A stretch of 64,000 bases of DNA, taken from Haloarcula sp. H-GB4. Its GTDB lineage: Archaea > Halobacteriota > Halobacteria > Halobacteriales > Haloarculaceae. The DNA is taken from assembly GCF_030848575.1 (NCBI RefSeq), contig NZ_JAVDDX010000001.1:806001-870000 (forward strand). The letters run 5' to 3'. The notes beneath the pieces were generated by a model. That model saw nothing but the letters and a program-made list of their open reading frames with translations, had not been told where the DNA came from and ran no database searches. Of the stretch, positions 17,716 to 25,327 are shown piece by piece (positions within the stretch are counted from its first letter, which is position 1; each line of letters begins with the position of its first letter). Made by a program: the position numbers and the translations under genes.

Positions 17716-18294
17716 ATGTGGCCGTGGGGACATCTCGCCGTCGCTTACCTCGTCTACGTTGTGTACACTCGGTTTGACCCGACCCGTCGCCAGACGGCGG
17801 CCACGCTGACCGCGCTGGCGGTGGGGTCGCAGTTCCCGGACCTGATCGACAAGCCCTTCGCCTGGACGTTCGGCGTCTTGCCGTCCGGGCGGTCGCTTGC
17901 CCATTCCGTGTTCACCCTCCTCGTTCTCACAGTGGTCTTGCACCGACTCGCGGTCCGATATCGCCGAACGGACCTGTCGACGGCTTTCATGCTCGGCGCG
18001 TTCGTACACATCCTGACCGATATGAGCCCGACAGCGGTGGCAGGGCTACTCGGCGGCGACCTGACACAGTTACAGTGGCTGCGCTTTCTCGTCTGGCCGC
18101 TCCAGCCACCGCCACCGTACGCCAACGACACCTCCTTCGTTGAGCAGTTCGCTTCGCTCTCATTCGAACCGTACGTCCTGTTTCAGTTCGGACTGTTCGG
18201 CCTCGCCGTCGCCGTGTGGCTCGCACACGGCGCACCCGGTTTCCGGGAAGTCACTCGCCAGAGCAAAGCAGTGTTCACCGAGTCTGCGGACTAA
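17716..18294 (+). CDS. YdjM-like membrane-bound metal-dependent hydrolase
   Basis: A 192-residue membrane protein of the YdjM (LexA-binding, inner-membrane metal-dependent hydrolase) family. Histidines and aspartates with the family pattern occur in WPWGHLAVAYL, SQFPDLIDKPFAWTF, RSLAHSVFTLL and GAFVHILTDM, which would form a metal site at the membrane face. A proline-rich loop (PLQPPPPY) precedes the last helix. The natural substrate of this family is not known. Its last codons overlap the 3' end of the GMC oxidoreductase gene by 4 nt, in convergent orientation. Confidence 0.78.
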   Translation: MWPWGHLAVAYLVYVVYTRFDPTRRQTAATLTALAVGSQFPDLIDKPFAWTFGVLPSGRSLAHSVFTLLVLTVVLHRLAVRYRRTDLSTAFMLGAFVHILTDMSPTAVAGLLGGDLTQLQWLRFLVWPLQPPPPYANDTSFVEQFASLSFEPYVLFQFGLFGLAVAVWLAHGAPGFREVTRQSKAVFTESAD

Positions 18295-19922
18295 AGCCGC
18301 TCGGAGACGTGGTCCGCGCACTTCAGTGCGAGCGCGGCGATGGTCAACGTCGGGTTCATCGACCCGGCAGTGACGAACACCGACGAGGACGCAATCGAGA
18401 GGTTCGCCACGTCGTGGGTCTGCAACTGTGGGTTGACTACGCTCTTGTCGGAATCCGTTCCCATCCGCGTCGTGCCCATGTGGTGGTACGCTGGCCCGGT
18501 GTCAGCCGGCCCGACCGTCCACGAGATGTCAGCGCCCAGCTCCGACAGCACGGCGTGTTGAATCTTGTTCGCACGAGTCAGCGATCGCTCTATCCGGTCA
18601 CCCCACGACCACTGAATGTCTGGAACTGGATTGCCGTGGTCGTCCGTCGTTGACGTGTCCAGCGTTACGCGGTTCTCCTTCCGTGGCGGCTGGCCGACCA
18701 GTCCGCCCATCGCAATGCTGTTGCCGTAACTTTCGCGGAGGCTCGACAGCAACGTATCGCCCCACTCCTCACCGGAGAGCGCGAGTTCGACCGGTGATGG
18801 GCCAGCGTAGTTCAGGAACTCCAGTTTCAGCGGTGACAGCGTCTCGTCGGTCGCCGAAACGACCGTCTCGCCGTCCGCGACATGCTCGACTGCCTGCCCG
18901 GGGTCGTCGTAGAACTGGTGGCACTCGCTTGTGAGAAAGCCGACGTGGTTCTGACGCGTTTCACGGCCGAGCGTGCCGCCTGCCCCAGCGAACAGGTGAT
19001 CCATGAAATAGTGCCCGACCAGTCCCGAACTGTTCGCCAGCCCGTCCGGGTGATCGTCGTCAGCCGACAGGAGAAGGAGTCGCGGCGTCTCGACGCCGCC
19101 CGCCGCGATGACGAACTCGCGGGCCGTCTGGCGGTGTTCAGTCCCGTCCGGCGTCGCGTAGACGACTGCTTCGATGCGTCCGTCGGCATCAGTAACGAGG
19201 CGCTGGACCGGCGCCCGGTCGATGACCCTGGCTCCCTCGGCTTCGGCGTCTTCGATGTGGACGCTGGCGTCGTACTTTGCGCCGGAGGGACAGACCGGCT
19301 GGCAGGTCCCGTAGCCGACGCATGGCCCCCGGCCATCGTACGGTTCCGAGTTCCGGGCGTTAGGCACGGAGTGCATCGTGATGCCCAACGACTCGCAGGC
19401 CTCGGCGAACAACGAGTCGCTGTGCGACGGCGGGAACCCGGGCAACGGATACGCACCGTCTCGCGGCGGTGCAAAGGGGTTGTCTGCGTCACCAGCGACA
19501 CCCAGCGCCTGCTCGGCGTCGGCGTAGTACGGCTGCAGGTCATCGTAGCTGATCGGCCATGCCGGATCGTCGGTGTCGTGACTGCCGTCGAAATCCGAGG
19601 GGTGCAGCCGCATCACCATCCCCTGCCAGTGCAGCGTCGACCCGCCGACGCCTTTGACCCGTGAGATGTTCAGCGGGTAGTGCCGCTCACCGCTCGCACT
19701 GAACGCGTCGCGGTCGCCGCCCATATCCCAGACAGAGCCGTGGTCGCCGGGTCGGATCGTCTCTTCCATCTGCTGCTCTCGGTTCGACCTGTCGAACCGC
19801 GGCCCGGCCTCCAGCACGACCACGTTCTGTCCGACGCTGGCGAGTTGGCTCGCGATGAGTGCCCCTGCCGGCCCGGCCCCGATGACACAGACATCCGCCC
19901 GCTCGGACGGCTCCCGGTCCAT
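18291..19922 (-). CDS. GMC-family FAD oxidoreductase
   Basis: A 543-residue flavoprotein. It has an N-terminal dinucleotide-binding loop VIGAGPAGALIA, an FAD-contacting VGGSTLHWQGM region and the C-terminal HMGTTRMG and GSMNPTLTIAALA segments of glucose-methanol-choline oxidoreductases. A cysteine-rich stretch CVGYGTCQPVCPSGAKYD at about residue 200 is typical of the membrane/electron-transfer subgroup related to gluconate or fructose dehydrogenases; no signal peptide is present. The substrate is unknown. The promoter has a TATA box (ACTTATAC, about 19948-19955) and an iron-box-like palindrome just before the ATG, so metal-dependent repression is likely. Confidence 0.87.
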   Translation of the reverse strand: MDREPSERADVCVIGAGPAGALIASQLASVGQNVVVLEAGPRFDRSNREQQMEETIRPGDHGSVWDMGGDRDAFSASGERHYPLNISRVKGVGGSTLHWQGMVMRLHPSDFDGSHDTDDPAWPISYDDLQPYYADAEQALGVAGDADNPFAPPRDGAYPLPGFPPSHSDSLFAEACESLGITMHSVPNARNSEPYDGRGPCVGYGTCQPVCPSGAKYDASVHIEDAEAEGARVIDRAPVQRLVTDADGRIEAVVYATPDGTEHRQTAREFVIAAGGVETPRLLLLSADDDHPDGLANSSGLVGHYFMDHLFAGAGGTLGRETRQNHVGFLTSECHQFYDDPGQAVEHVADGETVVSATDETLSPLKLEFLNYAGPSPVELALSGEEWGDTLLSSLRESYGNSIAMGGLVGQPPRKENRVTLDTSTTDDHGNPVPDIQWSWGDRIERSLTRANKIQHAVLSELGADISWTVGPADTGPAYHHMGTTRMGTDSDKSVVNPQLQTHDVANLSIASSSVFVTAGSMNPTLTIAALALKCADHVSERL

Positions 19923-19933
19923 TTCAGCAGGAG

Positions 19934-19947
19934 TTAGGTAAGCCTAA
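19934..19947. promoter_or_regulatory. iron-box-like palindrome in the GMC oxidoreductase promoter
   Basis: TTAGG-TAAG-CCTAA is a perfect palindrome placed between the TATA box and the ATG of the GMC gene, 12 to 25 nt upstream of the start. It closely resembles the consensus half-sites of DtxR/IdeR iron boxes (TTAGG...CCTAA). A repressor bound here would cover the transcription start. Confidence 0.65.
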
Positions 19948-20111
19948 ACTTATACGTTGGCATCTCAGGTGCTGTGGGCTGTATGCACGTCGGCTGCGAT
20001 GGACGCTACTCGCATCGTTTAACTCACCGGGTCGGACGTGCTCGCTTCGCTGCGCGCGACCTCCCTGATTAGAATCCCGCCATGCCGGTTCGCTCCCTTC
20101 GGTCGCTGCAC

Positions 20112-20157
20112 GGGCGTGTCGGGAGTGAGCAAACGCGAAGCGTTTGCGAACTACGCC
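20112..20157. repeat. hairpin unit upstream of (convergent with) tRNA-Arg
   Basis: The inner stem is GCAAACGC / GCGTTTGC with loop GAA (20129-20147), and the outer arms are GGCGT (20113-20117) and ACGCC (20153-20157). The flanks match unit 1 near tRNA-Gly: GTGAGCAAA before and TTTGCGAAC(G/T)ACGCC after. The start GGGCGTGtCGGG resembles the end of the tRNA-Arg gene as read on this strand at 20202-20213 (GGGCGTGGCGGG). Confidence 0.65.
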
Positions 20158-20200
20158 ACGGCCGCGAGTGTGTTTCGAGCGGATGCGAGAAACCACAAAG

Positions 20201-20274
20201 CGGGCGTGGCGGGATTCGAACCCGCGTTCTAGGGGTTAGGAACCCCTCGCCCTGGTCCACTAGGCCACACGCCC
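20201..20274 (-). tRNA. tRNA-Arg (anticodon CCU)
   Basis: A 74-nt cloverleaf on the minus strand. The acceptor stem is GGGCGUG / CACGCCC with discriminator G at 20201. The D arm is GCC...GGC, the anticodon stem is AGGGG / CCCCU around UUCCUAA (anticodon CCU), and the T arm is GCGGG-UUCGAAU-CCCGC. There is no intron and no encoded CCA. It decodes AGG. Confidence 0.96.
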
Positions 20275-20351
20275 TACCGGGTGGTCGATTGAGCGGTGAA
20301 AAATCCTTTCGTTATCACTATCGCCCGCTAAAAACGGAGAAGTGGTCGAGA

Positions 20352-20621
20352 TTACGTCTCGGTTTCCGTCGCCGTTTCGGTCGATTCGGCCGAGTCCACG
20401 GTAGACGCGTCGGCCCCTTCTGCAGCGCCGTCACGCATTTCTTCGAGTTCTTGTTCGACTTCTTCGCGCCCCTTCTGGAACTCGCCCATGGCTTCGCCAG
20501 TCGACCGCGCTAGTTTTGGAATCTTGTTCGCGCCGAACAGCAGGACGGCGATGAGGAGGATGACCATCATCTCCGTCGTCCCGGGCATCCCCGGGAACAG
20601 TACTGCGGATGTCCCTAACAT
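20352..20621 (-). CDS. tatA: twin-arginine translocase subunit TatA
   Basis: An 89-residue TatA/TatE-type component of the Sec-independent export machine. A short periplasm-side segment leads into one membrane helix (MMVILLIAVLLFGANKIP), then the conserved amphipathic helix KLARSTGEAMGEFQKGREEVEQ and an acidic, threonine/glutamate-rich tail. The FG-x-x-K-IP hinge is characteristic. A TATA box (20645-20655) is about 29 nt before the ATG. Several predicted Tat clients occur in this window (two halocyanin-type proteins and the metal-binding protein of the ABC importer). TatC is not here. Confidence 0.88.
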   Translation of the reverse strand: MLGTSAVLFPGMPGTTEMMVILLIAVLLFGANKIPKLARSTGEAMGEFQKGREEVEQELEEMRDGAAEGADASTVDSAESTETATETET

Positions 20622-20644
20622 TGTATCCGAAGGTTACGTGGTTG

Positions 20645-20655
20645 CTATTATAACC
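20645..20655 (-). promoter_or_regulatory. TATA box of tatA
   Basis: Read on the minus strand the sequence is GGTTATAATAG, centred 29 nt before the tatA ATG at 20621. The spacing indicates a leaderless transcript. Confidence 0.55.
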
Positions 20656-20660
20656 TTTTT

Positions 20661-21092
20661 GCTCAGGACGGCCAACTGGGTGATTCACTGCCAGTGGACT
20701 GACGCTGTGCTGCTGCCGGTCAGATACAGGACATGTAGCACAGACGAGGCGTACCCGCTCAGCCTGTGGAAGCGGCCTCGCCGGGAACTGTCGGCGAGGC
20801 CCGGCAGTGGGGTGTGGATCGGACGGGGCAATACGAGGCACCAGGTCTCCGGCCGTTCCATATCGCTGGTCTGGGTCGGCACGTCGACAGAGAGACTACA
20901 CCATGTCCACGGGACCAGATTGATAGCTGGGGTGCCCGGGTGACACGGTTTGCGTGGCTGTGTCCTACGTTTGTGCTGTGTCCGTCTGCGGGTTCGCACC
21001 CGCATCACTGGCTACACCGTCCTGTCAATTCATTATTCGTTTGTTAACCTGCCGCGCACCGGGCACAGTCTCGGATGGATGCCGCCGCCCGG
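20661..21092. other. long intergenic region without a supported gene
   Basis: About 430 nt between the tatA promoter and the next promoter. Short open frames exist but none has convincing start context or haloarchaeal codon use. A strong inverted repeat GCCTCGCC...GGCGAGGC lies at 20775-20800 (8-bp stem, 10-nt loop). A T-arm-like stem at 20987-21004 does not belong to a tRNA. An unrecognised non-coding RNA is possible. Confidence 0.4.
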
Positions 21093-21127
21093 GGATATAA
21101 CTGCTGTCGGGCGCTCAGAGATACCAG

Positions 21128-21373
21128 ATGCCGGCCGATAGTCACACGATGGAAGTCAGGAGCGGGGAAGAAGTAACCATTCGACCGATCAAACCCGTCG
21201 GGGAGGACATTGTTCGGGTCGATATTGAGGCCGATGGAGTGTGGCGACTTGATATCACGCGCGAGGGTGAGATTGCCGATGTTGTCACGACCCGTGACGC
21301 TGACGGGACACTTGCGGACCGCGAACTGCCGGAGTGGATCGACGAGGTCACGGCGAAGTTCGCACAGTTCTGA
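21128..21373 (+). CDS. small haloarchaeal protein, function unknown
   Basis: An 81-residue acidic protein, mostly beta-strand in look (VTIRPIKPVGEDIVRVDIEADGV then DITREGEIADVVTTRD), ending in a helix LPEWIDEVTAKFAQF. A TATA-like GGGATATAA at 21093-21100 is about 31 nt before the ATG at 21128, which supports this start; an in-frame ATG at 21149 is the alternative. Function unknown. It precedes the peroxiredoxin gene by 59 nt. Confidence 0.55.
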   Translation: MPADSHTMEVRSGEEVTIRPIKPVGEDIVRVDIEADGVWRLDITREGEIADVVTTRDADGTLADRELPEWIDEVTAKFAQF

Positions 21374-21432
21374 TCGCGCCCGGACTCGGTCAGGTCGGAA
21401 AGGGTTTTACTCGCCTGGGTCAACTCGGCAAT

Positions 21433-21900
21433 ATGGTCTCAGTTGGAGACGTTGCGCCTGATTTCACGGCACCGATCGCAAACGGCGACGTTGACGAACT
21501 AACGCTGTCCGAAGCGCTCGCCGACGGGCCTGTTGTGCTCGCGTTCTTCCCGGGCGCATTCACCAGCGTTTGCAGTCACGAGATGAACTCGTTTCAGGAC
21601 CGACTCGACGAACTCACCGAGGCGGGGGCGACGTTGTACGGTGTCAGCATCGACACACCGTTCTCACAGAACGCGTTCCGGGACGAGCTGGGACTTGAGT
21701 TCGACCTCGTCAGTGACTCCGGGCGGGAGATCGTCGATGCCTACGACATTTCGATGGACTTCGAGGCACTCGGCGTTCCGAACGTAGCAAAGCGAGCTGT
21801 CTTCGTTGTCGACGAAAATCAAGAAGTCACGTACGCCTGGGTCAGCGACGACCCCGGCGTCGAACCGGACTACGACGAAGTTATCGACGCCGCCACCTGA
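21433..21900 (+). CDS. peroxiredoxin (AhpC/Bcp-type)
   Basis: A 155-residue thiol peroxidase that reduces hydroperoxides. The peroxidatic cysteine is in FFPGAFTSVCSHEMNSF (around residue 44), with the family threonine three residues before it. The arginine partner is probably in NVAKRAVFVVD. No second resolving cysteine is seen, so it may be a 1-Cys form that needs an external thiol. The longer frame upstream is discarded because MVSVGDVAPDF is the canonical N-terminus. Confidence 0.88.
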   Translation: MVSVGDVAPDFTAPIANGDVDELTLSEALADGPVVLAFFPGAFTSVCSHEMNSFQDRLDELTEAGATLYGVSIDTPFSQNAFRDELGLEFDLVSDSGREIVDAYDISMDFEALGVPNVAKRAVFVVDENQEVTYAWVSDDPGVEPDYDEVIDAAT

Positions 21901-21946
21901 TCGCGCCGGTGGGGGATTTTTCGCGGTGGGTCGTCTGGGTTGTGGT

Positions 21947-22759
21947 ATGAGCGTTGATAGCGACGATACCAGCGGTCGTATTTACGATCCCGAGGCGGAC
22001 CATGCGTTCCCGGACAGGCGACTGAATGCAGTTCTCGACACCATCACGGCTGACGAGGAGATCCAGGCGTATCTCGAAGCCCAGAACATCAACCCCGTCG
22101 CGCGCAAGCAGTACAACGATCACGGCGCGAAACACATTGGCATCGTTCGAAACCGAGCGCTGTGTCTGTATGACCTCCTCAAGCAGGCCGGCGTCGAATT
22201 CAACGGTGCAGCCGACCACGGCCTCGATGAGGCCGATGAGGCTGTCATTATTGCACTTGCGACGACGCTACACGACATCGGGCACGTTGTCCACCGCGAT
22301 TCCCATCCGTATTACTCGATTCCGCTGGCCGCCGATATTCTCGATGACTTGCTCGATGAGTTCTACGATATTCGTCAGGCGGTTCAGGTGAAAGGTGAGG
22401 TACTCCATGCGATTCTCTGCCATCACACCGAGGAAAAGCCGCTGACGCTGGAAGCCGGCGTTGTCCGCGTCGCTGACGCGCTGGACATGGAGCGCGGCCG
22501 TTCACGCATTCCGTACAAGCGTGGCGGTCGCGGTATCGACACCGTTTCCAGCCAGGCTATTGAGACGGTGACGCTGAGCCTGGGCGACGACTATCCTGTC
22601 CTCGTCGAAATCGCAATGAACAACGCAGCCGGCGTCTATCAGGTCGATAACCTTCTGAAGGCTAAACTCAAGGACTCCGGCTTGGAGGAACACGTCCGTA
22701 TCGTCGCGCTCAACACCCGAGAGGACGGCAACCAGATCGTCGAACGAATCGAACTCTAA
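21947..22759 (+). CDS. HD-domain phosphohydrolase
   Basis: A 270-residue protein with an HD-type metal site. The conserved HD pair is in TTLHDIGHVVHRDSHPYYS and further histidines lie in HAILCHHTEEKPLTLE, followed by the conserved aspartate in VADALDMERGRSRIP. Such proteins hydrolyse phosphate esters of nucleotides or phosphodiesters. The sequence KQYNDHGAKHIGIVRNRAL before the domain is typical of a conserved archaeal HD family with unknown substrate. It starts 46 nt behind the peroxiredoxin stop on the same strand. Confidence 0.83.
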   Translation: MSVDSDDTSGRIYDPEADHAFPDRRLNAVLDTITADEEIQAYLEAQNINPVARKQYNDHGAKHIGIVRNRALCLYDLLKQAGVEFNGAADHGLDEADEAVIIALATTLHDIGHVVHRDSHPYYSIPLAADILDDLLDEFYDIRQAVQVKGEVLHAILCHHTEEKPLTLEAGVVRVADALDMERGRSRIPYKRGGRGIDTVSSQAIETVTLSLGDDYPVLVEIAMNNAAGVYQVDNLLKAKLKDSGLEEHVRIVALNTREDGNQIVERIEL

Positions 22760-22800
22760 ACCGGACCGACACAACGGTTTTGTACCGTGCTTCCCTAGCT

Positions 22801-23220
22801 ATGTTCATGAGTCTCACACCCATGGATGAGCCACGGGGTGCCCGGAAGCGGGCGGACGACGGCAACGTGTCGTCACCCTCACTTCTGGACCGAGTTAGGT
22901 ACCGCGTGCGCTCAGCCATTGAGACCATCTCGTTTGGGGAGCGATGTTTTGAGTGGTTTGATAGACGTGGTCGAGACAAGCCACAGTCAAAGATTCACAC
23001 GGATGGGTTCGCTGACGATGTCGTAGCGCCGCCGGAGTGCCCGTCGATCAGCGACCTTCCAACGCGGTCACGGCCGTTTACGTACCCGACGCGGAATCAC
23101 ACGGAAAGTAACACTGTCGACCTCATCGCTATCGAGTCTAGCGACCGACTGACGGTGACACATCCAGATAATTCTGAGGCGAAAATCTCGTCTGACATGT
23201 GGGAAGCTGTCGAACAATAA
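22801..23220 (+). CDS. hypothetical haloarchaeal protein
   Basis: A 139-residue protein from ATG 22801; ATG 22807 and 22822 are also in frame. The N-terminal third is basic (RKRADDGNVSSPSLLDRVRYRVR), the rest acidic with a proline-rich middle (VVAPPECPSISDLP) and a beta-like end (TVDLIAIESSDRLTVTHPDN). No domain was recognised. It follows the HD gene by 41 nt; a GGTTTTGTACC-type promoter is not clear. Confidence 0.5.
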   Translation: MFMSLTPMDEPRGARKRADDGNVSSPSLLDRVRYRVRSAIETISFGERCFEWFDRRGRDKPQSKIHTDGFADDVVAPPECPSISDLPTRSRPFTYPTRNHTESNTVDLIAIESSDRLTVTHPDNSEAKISSDMWEAVEQ

Positions 23221-23324
23221 GTGCTCTATTGGCCTGTTCTCTCGCCGTTGAGCGAGGGTTCGGACGATCTGATTGTCAGCGTTTTGAAGACGGAAACAAG
23301 CAGAATGGCCGGCCGAGACCGCGG

Positions 23325-23465
23325 TCAGAGGTCGTACCGCACAATATCACTGGAGCCACAGGCCGGACAGGACGTTCCGTCCGTTTCGAGGGTGGTTCCA
23401 CAGCGTCGACACTCCAGATGTGACTGCTGTCGAGTCCCTACGACCCGGCGTAATCGCTCCATCAT
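23325..23465 (-). CDS. 46-residue zinc-ribbon microprotein
   Basis: A small gene on the minus strand. The product begins MMERLRRVVG and has two zinc-binding knuckles, CRRCG and CPACG, 10 residues apart, then a short beta-hairpin end SSDIVRYDL. This is a rubredoxin-like zinc ribbon like those of haloarchaeal microproteins. A TATA box (TTATAA, 23491-23496) is about 28 nt before the ATG, so the transcript is leaderless. The partner is unknown; such proteins often bind nucleic acid or other proteins. Confidence 0.75.
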   Translation of the reverse strand: MMERLRRVVGTRQQSHLECRRCGTTLETDGTSCPACGSSDIVRYDL

Positions 23466-23490
23466 ATTGCCAGACAGAACACCGAGACTC

Positions 23491-23496
23491 TTATAA
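23491..23496 (-). promoter_or_regulatory. TATA box of the zinc-ribbon microprotein gene
   Basis: TTATAA (same on both strands) is centred 28 nt before the ATG at 23465, the typical haloarchaeal spacing. Confidence 0.55.
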
Positions 23497-23609
23497 TCGG
23501 CTAATTCACGGTGAAAGTGAAAACCGCACGACTCGACGCCGACACTGATTGCCCGTCAGCCGAGCGTCAGACGCACCGGTCACACCGTTCGGCTTGCACA
23601 GGCACTCAC

Positions 23610-23738
23610 TTACGCGCGGGCCTGCTCACGCCGGTCTCGCCTGCCGGACGCGTACAGAAGCGCCAGAAACAGCCCAACTGCGAACAGCCAGCCCACCACC
23701 AGCCAGAGCAGTATCGATTGGACCCCACTCCCAAGCAT
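23610..23738 (-). CDS. 42-residue single-pass membrane protein
   Basis: The minus-strand frame from ATG 23738 to TAA 23610-23612 encodes a protein with one long hydrophobic helix (ILLWLVVGWLFAVGLFLALL) preceded by a short polar start and followed by a strongly basic tail RRDRREQARA. That is a credible N-out, C-in membrane microprotein. Function is unknown. The next gene on this strand is the zinc-ribbon microprotein 144 nt further on. Confidence 0.6.
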   Translation of the reverse strand: MLGSGVQSILLWLVVGWLFAVGLFLALLYASGRRDRREQARA

Positions 23739-23960
23739 GAACTGTAAGCGTCACTGTCCGTACTTAATTAGTAGCACTATATCGGGAACGGATACAGTGA
23801 CACACAGTGGATTATGCCACCGATAACTGTGAAGGCGGCGTCAGTCACCCACTACTGATTCGATACACACGAGGGTTGCGCGCTTGTCGGCCGGTTGGCC
23901 CCAGACGACCGTCCGGGGTTCGCCTAGACGTTTTTGTGCACGCCGACGTAGCCACGCCCG
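23739..23960. other. intergenic region before alaX
   Basis: About 220 nt with no supported gene. It must hold two divergent promoters. An A/T-rich TTAATTAG (23763-23770) could be the TATA box for the minus-strand membrane microprotein. I see no clear TATA box for alaX. Confidence 0.35.
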
Positions 23961-25211
23961 ATGACGGGAACAGCCGCAGCCGAGCCCACTGTGACGAACT
24001 TCACGTCGACCGTCGACCGCATCGAGACGACTGCCGTCGTGCTAACGGAGACGTACTTCTACGCCGAAGGCGGCGGCCAGCCGGCGGATCGGGGAACTCT
24101 CGGTGGCGTTGAGGTCGTCGACGTCCAGCATCGAAACGGCGATATCGTCCACGAACTGGCCGAACCGCCGGCCTTCGACCCGGGCGAGACAGTCGAGGGT
24201 CAGATCGACACGGCGCTTCGAACGTACTGCATGCGTGCCCACACAGCCAGTCACGTCCTCTACGGCGCTGGTCGCCGGCTGCTGTCGGATCTCGGCTACG
24301 GCGGCTTCGACATCAGCGCGACGGTCCCGGACGACGCCGGTGACGACGACTTTGGGCCGGCAATCACCGGGAAGGTGCGGGTAGATTTCGAAACGACGAC
24401 CGAAATCGACGACGAGACACTCACTGAACTCGAACGGCTGGCTAACCGCGCCGTCTGGGAGTCTTACGACGTAACCTGGGAAGAAATTCCGCGCGACGAG
24501 GCACTAGGTCGCGACGATATCGCGTTCAACACGAAAACTGAAGAGGGAATCGAGGGCGAGACGGTCCGTGTCGTCACCATCGAAGACTGGGACGTAGCCG
24601 CCTGTGGTGGGACACACGTCGGGAACACGCGAGAGATTGGGCCAGTGACAGTGCTCGGTCGGTCCAACCCCGGCGAGGGCCTGACGCGCGTTGAGTTCGC
24701 TGTCGGCCCGCGAGCGATCCGCCAGCGCGCGACTGAGCACGAGCGGGCGATGGCTGCCGCCCAGTCGCTGGATACGAACGTTCCCGGACTCCCGGCTGCT
24801 GTCGACGGACTTCAGTCGGAGTGCGACGACCTCCGGAACACGGTATCGGACCTTCAGGAGCGTCTGGTCGATTCCCGTCTCGCGGAACTGCGTGATGCTG
24901 CCGTCGAAGTAGACGGACAGCGATGGCTCGTCGGGACTGTGGCCGGCCTCGACGCAAACGCGCTTGCTGACCGGGCGGAGTCCGCCGTCGACGACGACAT
25001 CGACGTGGCCGCGCTGGTGGACGCCGATGGCCAGTATCTGGGTGTCGGTACGACCGGCGGCGTCGATGCCGGCGAGGTGGTCGATCAGGTGACCACAGAG
25101 TTCGGTGGCGGCGGTGGCGGGCGACCAACAGTCGCACAGGGCGGTGGACTCAGCGCTGATGGCGATAACATCGTCGCTTTTCTCAAAGACATCCCTGGAA
25201 ACGTGGATTGA
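23961..25211 (+). CDS. alaX: alanyl-tRNA editing protein AlaX, large form
   Basis: A 416-residue stand-alone editing protein that hydrolyses serine or glycine mischarged on tRNA-Ala. The zinc site shows HTASHVLYGA (HxxxH) and CGGTHVGNT (CxxxH), as in the AlaRS editing domain; an N-terminal GGGQPADRGTL is the usual substrate loop. After a coiled-coil segment (about residues 270-310) the C-terminal DHHA1-like C-Ala domain ends in GGGGGGRPTVAQGGG. This makes it the long AlaX-L type. It is followed by the receiver-GAF gene, whose upstream frame overlaps its stop. Confidence 0.9.
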   Translation: MTGTAAAEPTVTNFTSTVDRIETTAVVLTETYFYAEGGGQPADRGTLGGVEVVDVQHRNGDIVHELAEPPAFDPGETVEGQIDTALRTYCMRAHTASHVLYGAGRRLLSDLGYGGFDISATVPDDAGDDDFGPAITGKVRVDFETTTEIDDETLTELERLANRAVWESYDVTWEEIPRDEALGRDDIAFNTKTEEGIEGETVRVVTIEDWDVAACGGTHVGNTREIGPVTVLGRSNPGEGLTRVEFAVGPRAIRQRATEHERAMAAAQSLDTNVPGLPAAVDGLQSECDDLRNTVSDLQERLVDSRLAELRDAAVEVDGQRWLVGTVAGLDANALADRAESAVDDDIDVAALVDADGQYLGVGTTGGVDAGEVVDQVTTEFGGGGGGRPTVAQGGGLSADGDNIVAFLKDIPGNVD

Positions 25212-25327
25212 CGGGTGAAACAGGCGTCCAGGCCATTCGCTTCGCAATCGGCTCTGCTCCCGTTTTCGCGGTTGATAGCTGGGCCAGTACGTACATCCCT
25301 GCCGGCAGGAATCTCACACCAGATACG

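Noticed and set aside
20987-21004. A T-arm-like stem, TGCGGG-TTCGCA-CCCGCA, that looked like a tRNA remnant.
   Set aside because: The loop lacks the conserved A58 pattern and no D arm, anticodon arm or acceptor stem can be drawn around it.
20622-21127. Possible SRP RNA or other known structured RNA in the long gap.
   Set aside because: No GGAAG-type SRP Alu/S-domain core or other known consensus is recognisable.
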